In this document: positions 61,218-64,000 of the stretch, one piece after another
Position numbering within the stretch: position 1 is the first letter of the stretch
Layout of the letters: each line of letters opens with the position of its first letter
Assembly: GCF_900169785.1 (NCBI RefSeq)
Contig: NZ_FWER01000004.1
Coordinates: forward strand, 62,001-126,000
DNA from: Rhizobium sullae
GTDB taxonomy: Bacteria > Pseudomonadota > Alphaproteobacteria > Rhizobiales > Rhizobiaceae
DNA: 64,000 nucleotides
Reading direction: 5' to 3'
The notes under the pieces: generated by a model
Told to the model about the DNA's origin: nothing
The model's input: the letters and a program-made list of their open reading frames with translations, nothing else
Databases searched by the model: none
Position numbers and translations under genes: made by a program

Positions 61218-62426
61218 ATGACGATGCGTAGATCGGGTAAGAGGCTGAAATCGGGCTGGAGGGCGCTTCTATCCGCCGTTCTGGTGTTTTCTTTCGGCAT
61301 CACAGCTCCCGTCGATTTCGCCGATGCCCAAGAGCGCTACTATTACCGCCGCTCGATCTTCGATTTCTTCCTCGGACGCCGTTATATCGATGAATATCCA
61401 GCCGCCCCCGAGGTCCGGCGCGCCCCGCAGCGTCAGCGTAGACGCACTACAGTCGCACCCAAGACGGTTGCTACTCCGCGGCCCGCAGCGCCGGTTCCCC
61501 AGGAACCCGTGGTCCAGAAGCTCGAGAACGCACAAAAAATCCTGATCGTCGGCGATTTCCTTGCGAGCGGCCTCGGCGACGGCATGATGGAAGCCTTCAA
61601 GGCTTCACCCGGCGTCGTCGTCGAAGCCCGGGGCAACGTTGCTTCCGGCTTGGTGCGCGACGACTATTACGATTGGCCCGAACAGCTCTTGAAAATGATG
61701 GACGAACTGAAGCCGGCGATGGTCGTCGTCATGATCGGCGCCAACGACCGGCAGCAGATGGCAATCGGCGGCACCAAGGAGAAGTTCCGCACGGACGCCT
61801 GGTATGGCGAATATCAGAAGCGCGTGCTGAACTTCGGCAAGGAAATAACCAACCGCAAGATACCATTGCTTTGGGTCGGCTTGCCCGCCTTCGAATCACC
61901 CTCGATGACGGCCGACGCCGTTCAGATGAACCAGCTCTATCGCAAGCAGGTCGAAACCATCGGCGGTGAGTTCGTCGATATCTGGGATGGCTTTGTAGAC
62001 GAGAACGGACAGTTCGTCGTTACCGGTTCCGACATCAATGGCCAGCAGGTGCGCCTGCGCACGTCGGACGGCATCAATTTGACACAGGCCGGACGCCGCA
62101 AGGTGGCCTTCTACGTGGAAAAGCCGGCCCGTCGTCTTCTCGGCACGCAGGCAAGCCCCGACCTCATGCGCCTCGACACAAGCAATCTGCCCCATCTAGG
62201 GCTGCCGTCGGATCCGGCCGCGCATACACAGCCGATCAGCCTTTCGGATCCCAATCTCGACGGAGGCACCGAGCTCCTCGGCGGCAGGCAGCCTCCGGTC
62301 ACGCTGACGAGGTCGCCGCGAGACATGCTGGTGCACGACGGCCAGATGGAACCGGCGCCGGCAGGACGCGTGGACGACTACAGCCTTCCGGCCTCGAAAG
62401 TACCGAAGCAGGTCTCGGCCAAATAA
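61218..62426 (+). CDS. DUF459 SGNH-type protein lacking the catalytic Ser and His
   Basis: A 402-residue exported protein. The ATG at 61218 (GAGAGGTGGG ahead) opens a basic stretch and a hydrophobic segment, ALLSAVLVFSFGITAP, cleavage near ADAQE. After a Pro/Arg/Thr-rich linker comes the SGNH domain of the DUF459 family (about 112-300). SGNH block I reads IVGDFLASGL, with Phe instead of the nucleophile Ser. Block III GANDR is present. Block V reads SDGINLTQAG, with Asn instead of His. It is therefore probably not a hydrolase but a binding protein. The last 110 residues are disordered. The lytic transglycosylase next to it suggests an envelope role. Confidence 0.85.
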   Translation: MTMRRSGKRLKSGWRALLSAVLVFSFGITAPVDFADAQERYYYRRSIFDFFLGRRYIDEYPAAPEVRRAPQRQRRRTTVAPKTVATPRPAAPVPQEPVVQKLENAQKILIVGDFLASGLGDGMMEAFKASPGVVVEARGNVASGLVRDDYYDWPEQLLKMMDELKPAMVVVMIGANDRQQMAIGGTKEKFRTDAWYGEYQKRVLNFGKEITNRKIPLLWVGLPAFESPSMTADAVQMNQLYRKQVETIGGEFVDIWDGFVDENGQFVVTGSDINGQQVRLRTSDGINLTQAGRRKVAFYVEKPARRLLGTQASPDLMRLDTSNLPHLGLPSDPAAHTQPISLSDPNLDGGTELLGGRQPPVTLTRSPRDMLVHDGQMEPAPAGRVDDYSLPASKVPKQVSAK

Positions 62427-62429
62427 GCT

Positions 62430-62957
62430 TCAGCCCTTCGGCTGAGCGACAATGCGAAGGTAGATGAAATTTTCGTGACGCTCGCCTTCGAACTCGAAGT
62501 AGGTCGAGCCCCGCCTTTCAAAGCCCTGCCGTTCATAGAACTGGATAGCGTGGGCGTTCTGATGGTTGACGGCCAGCCATATGTGCGTCGCGCTACGCCT
62601 GGCCGAGAGGAGGTCTGCCTCCCGCAGCAATTCGGCACCGATGCCCTTTCCGATGAAGTGCTCTTGGACATAGAGTGTGACGACCTGTGTCGTGACGTCG
62701 GAAAGCTCCGGACACGGCGCATCGAAATCGAGACGCAGATAACCGACAAGATGTCCGTCGATCTCGCACAGGATGAAATACTGGGTGTCAGCGGCCAGGT
62801 GAGGCCGGAAATTCTCTGCCGTGAACTGTGTCAGCACATAATCTGAAAGCGCCTGACGGATTCCCCTCCTGGCATAGGTGTGCAGCCAGACCTGGGTCGT
62901 CAGGGCTGCTACATTCGCCGCATCGTCCGGCAAAGCTTTCCGAAAGCTCATAGTCAT
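62430..62957 (-). CDS. GNAT-family N-acetyltransferase
   Basis: A 175-residue acetyltransferase. The acetyl-CoA loop is [17 protein letters not shown] (about 96-112), preceded by TQVVTLYVQ and followed by [20 protein letters not shown], the classical GNAT motif B. It is convergent with the DUF459 gene (3 bases between stops). The acceptor is unknown; small molecules or protein N-termini are both possible. Confidence 0.9.
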   Translation of the reverse strand: MTMSFRKALPDDAANVAALTTQVWLHTYARRGIRQALSDYVLTQFTAENFRPHLAADTQYFILCEIDGHLVGYLRLDFDAPCPELSDVTTQVVTLYVQEHFIGKGIGAELLREADLLSARRSATHIWLAVNHQNAHAIQFYERQGFERRGSTYFEFEGERHENFIYLRIVAQPKG

Positions 62958-63069
62958 TAAGCGCTCAGCATGGCCAAATCAGCAGTTTGCCCTACAGACT
63001 GCTCAATAGATCAACCGCCCACAACCTCTTGCGAGCGGTCCATGTCATGTTCGGCTTCAAGCGACAGCA

Positions 63070-64000
63070 TCAGCCCGGCAGAACCGTGGAGCCCATCAGC
63101 GCCTCATCGATCGCGCGTGCTGCCTGGCGGCCTTCGCGGATCGCCCAGACGACCAGCGACTGGCCGCGGCGGACATCGCCTGCCGTCCACAGCTTGTCGA
63201 CGGAGGTCTTGTAGTCCTTGTCGTTGGCAACGACATTGGTCGAGCCGCGGCGGTCGGTGTTGAGCGTCAGCTTGCCATCGAGATCCTTGAGCACGCTGTC
63301 GGTGAACGGGCCGCGGAAACCGATGGCGATAAAGGCGAGATCCGCCTTGATGACGAATTCCGTGCCGGGAACCGGCTTGCGGCGCTCATCGACTTCACAG
63401 CACTTCACACCTGTCAGCACGCCATCCTCGCCGATGAATTCCAGCGTCGCGACCTGGAACTCGCGGACGGCGCCTTCGGCCTGCGAGGAGGACGTGCGCA
63501 TCTTCGTTGCCCAGAACGGCCAGACGGCGAGCTTGTCTTCCTTCTCCGGCGGCTGCGGACGAATGTCGAGCTGTGTGACCTTGACGGCGCCCTGACGGAA
63601 GGCCGTGCCGACACAGTCCGAAGCGGTATCACCGCCGCCGACGACGACCACATGCTTGGCGCCCGCCAGGATCGGATCTGACGCCCAGCCGACACTGTCA
63701 ATATTTTCGCGGCCGACGCGCTTGTTCTGCTGCACGAGGTAAGGCATCGCGTCGTGGACGCCGGCAAGTTCGATGCCGGGGATGCCCGCTTCGCGCGGCG
63801 TTTCGGAGCCGCCACAATAAAGCACCGCATCGTAATCCGACAGCAGTTGCTCGACCTTCAGATCGACGCCGACATTAACGCCGCAATGGAAGGTGACGCC
63901 CTCGCCCTTCATTTGCTCAACACGACGGTCGATGAAATTCTTCTCCATCTTGAAGTCCGGAATGCCGTAGCGCAACAGGCCGCCCGGCCGGCTCTCGCGC
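63070..64000 (-). CDS. gltD: Glutamate synthase small subunit, 3' part (cut by the window edge)
   Basis: The beta subunit of NADPH-glutamate synthase feeds electrons from NADPH to the large subunit for making glutamate from glutamine and 2-oxoglutarate. The window holds the last 310 or so residues. The frame is open through the edge with [16 protein letters not shown], the inter-domain linker of GltD. Further on come [11 protein letters not shown], the NADPH loop [15 protein letters not shown], and the FAD site [21 protein letters not shown]. The 5' third with the cysteine clusters must be to the right of 64000. The first in-frame ATG or TTG here is not a start. Confidence 0.95.
   Translation of the reverse strand, partial: RESRPGGLLRYGIPDFKMEKNFIDRRVEQMKGEGVTFHCGVNVGVDLKVEQLLSDYDAVLYCGGSETPREAGIPGIELAGVHDAMPYLVQQNKRVGRENIDSVGWASDPILAGAKHVVVVGGGDTASDCVGTAFRQGAVKVTQLDIRPQPPEKEDKLAVWPFWATKMRTSSSQAEGAVREFQVATLEFIGEDGVLTGVKCCEVDERRKPVPGTEFVIKADLAFIAIGFRGPFTDSVLKDLDGKLTLNTDRRGSTNVVANDKDYKTSVDKLWTAGDVRRGQSLVVWAIREGRQAARAIDEALMGSTVLPG

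Noticed and set aside
1..64000. CRISPR array, tRNA or rRNA genes, prophage or insertion sequence
   Set aside because: I looked for regularly spaced repeats, cloverleaf sequences, integrase or transposase frames and terminal inverted repeats in the gaps and found none.

Overview
The window is a stretch of ordinary chromosome from an alphaproteobacterium of the order Hyphomicrobiales (Rhizobiales), most likely Rhizobium or a close relative. The evidence is the GC-rich, codon-biased sequence together with a set of lineage-typical genes: RcdA (DUF1465), a GapR-type DUF2312 protein, DUF1192, DUF1244 and DUF1036 proteins, two DUF465 proteins, homospermidine synthase, and the GalU / lytic transglycosylase / DUF459 / GltD neighbourhood. 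I see no phage, insertion sequence, CRISPR array, rRNA or tRNA. Genes are densely packed on both strands.

Region by region. 0.3-8.4 kb: K+/H+ antiporter, phosphoglycerate kinase, class I aldolase, a PhzF isomerase, an MFS carrier, DUF1192 protein and RcdA. An operator-like palindrome array lies before the aldolase gene and two CtrA-type boxes lie before rcdA. 8.6-13.6 kb: ribosomal protein L31, an exporter-type ABC transporter, a class III nucleotide cyclase, an orphan tricarboxylate-binding protein and a DUF1508 protein. 13.6-18.8 kb: a minus-strand run (ThiE-like, Sel1 repeat protein, SuhB-type phosphatase, MotA-like and MotB-like proton channel pair) ending in the decayed tail of an FAD dehydrogenase. 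18.9-24.4 kb: TSUP permease, ArsR regulator, two DUF465 genes around purEK, ribosomal protein L36, TPR protein and a hydrolase. 24.5-32.5 kb: gamma-glutamyltranspeptidase, an exported protein divergent from a membrane-bound AraC regulator, a serine/threonine dehydratase, a frameshifted exported hydrolase, and a LysR / tautomerase / DUF4865 module.

32.5-39.5 kb: LysE exporter, pyruvate kinase with a DUF1036 protein, N-formylglutamate amidohydrolase, DUF1244, GapR-like protein, amine oxidase and a chloroperoxidase-like hydrolase. 39.6-48.5 kb: DUF882 peptidase, a sigma-54 response regulator, M3 oligopeptidase, a RIME-like repeat, pabB/pabC, a YciI protein and a DUF3445 protein. 48.6-64 kb: homospermidine synthase, two GNAT acetyltransferases, a lipoprotein, a nucleotidase fused to LysM, ferrochelatase, an SPFH/NfeD pair, arabinose-5-phosphate isomerase, an outer-membrane barrel, GalU, lytic transglycosylase, a DUF459 protein and the 3' part of gltD.

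Taken together these are housekeeping genes for central carbon flow (pgk, aldolase, pyk), purine, folate, haem, polyamine and envelope synthesis, and cell-cycle control. I did not find a convincing new multi-gene system. The points most worth a second look are the CtrA boxes with a possible small RNA before rcdA, the palindrome array before the aldolase gene, two pseudogenes whose lesions can be read directly, a non-flagellar MotAB/ZorAB-like pair, an SGNH protein lacking its catalytic residues, and a 54-codon membrane protein gene that is easy to miss.
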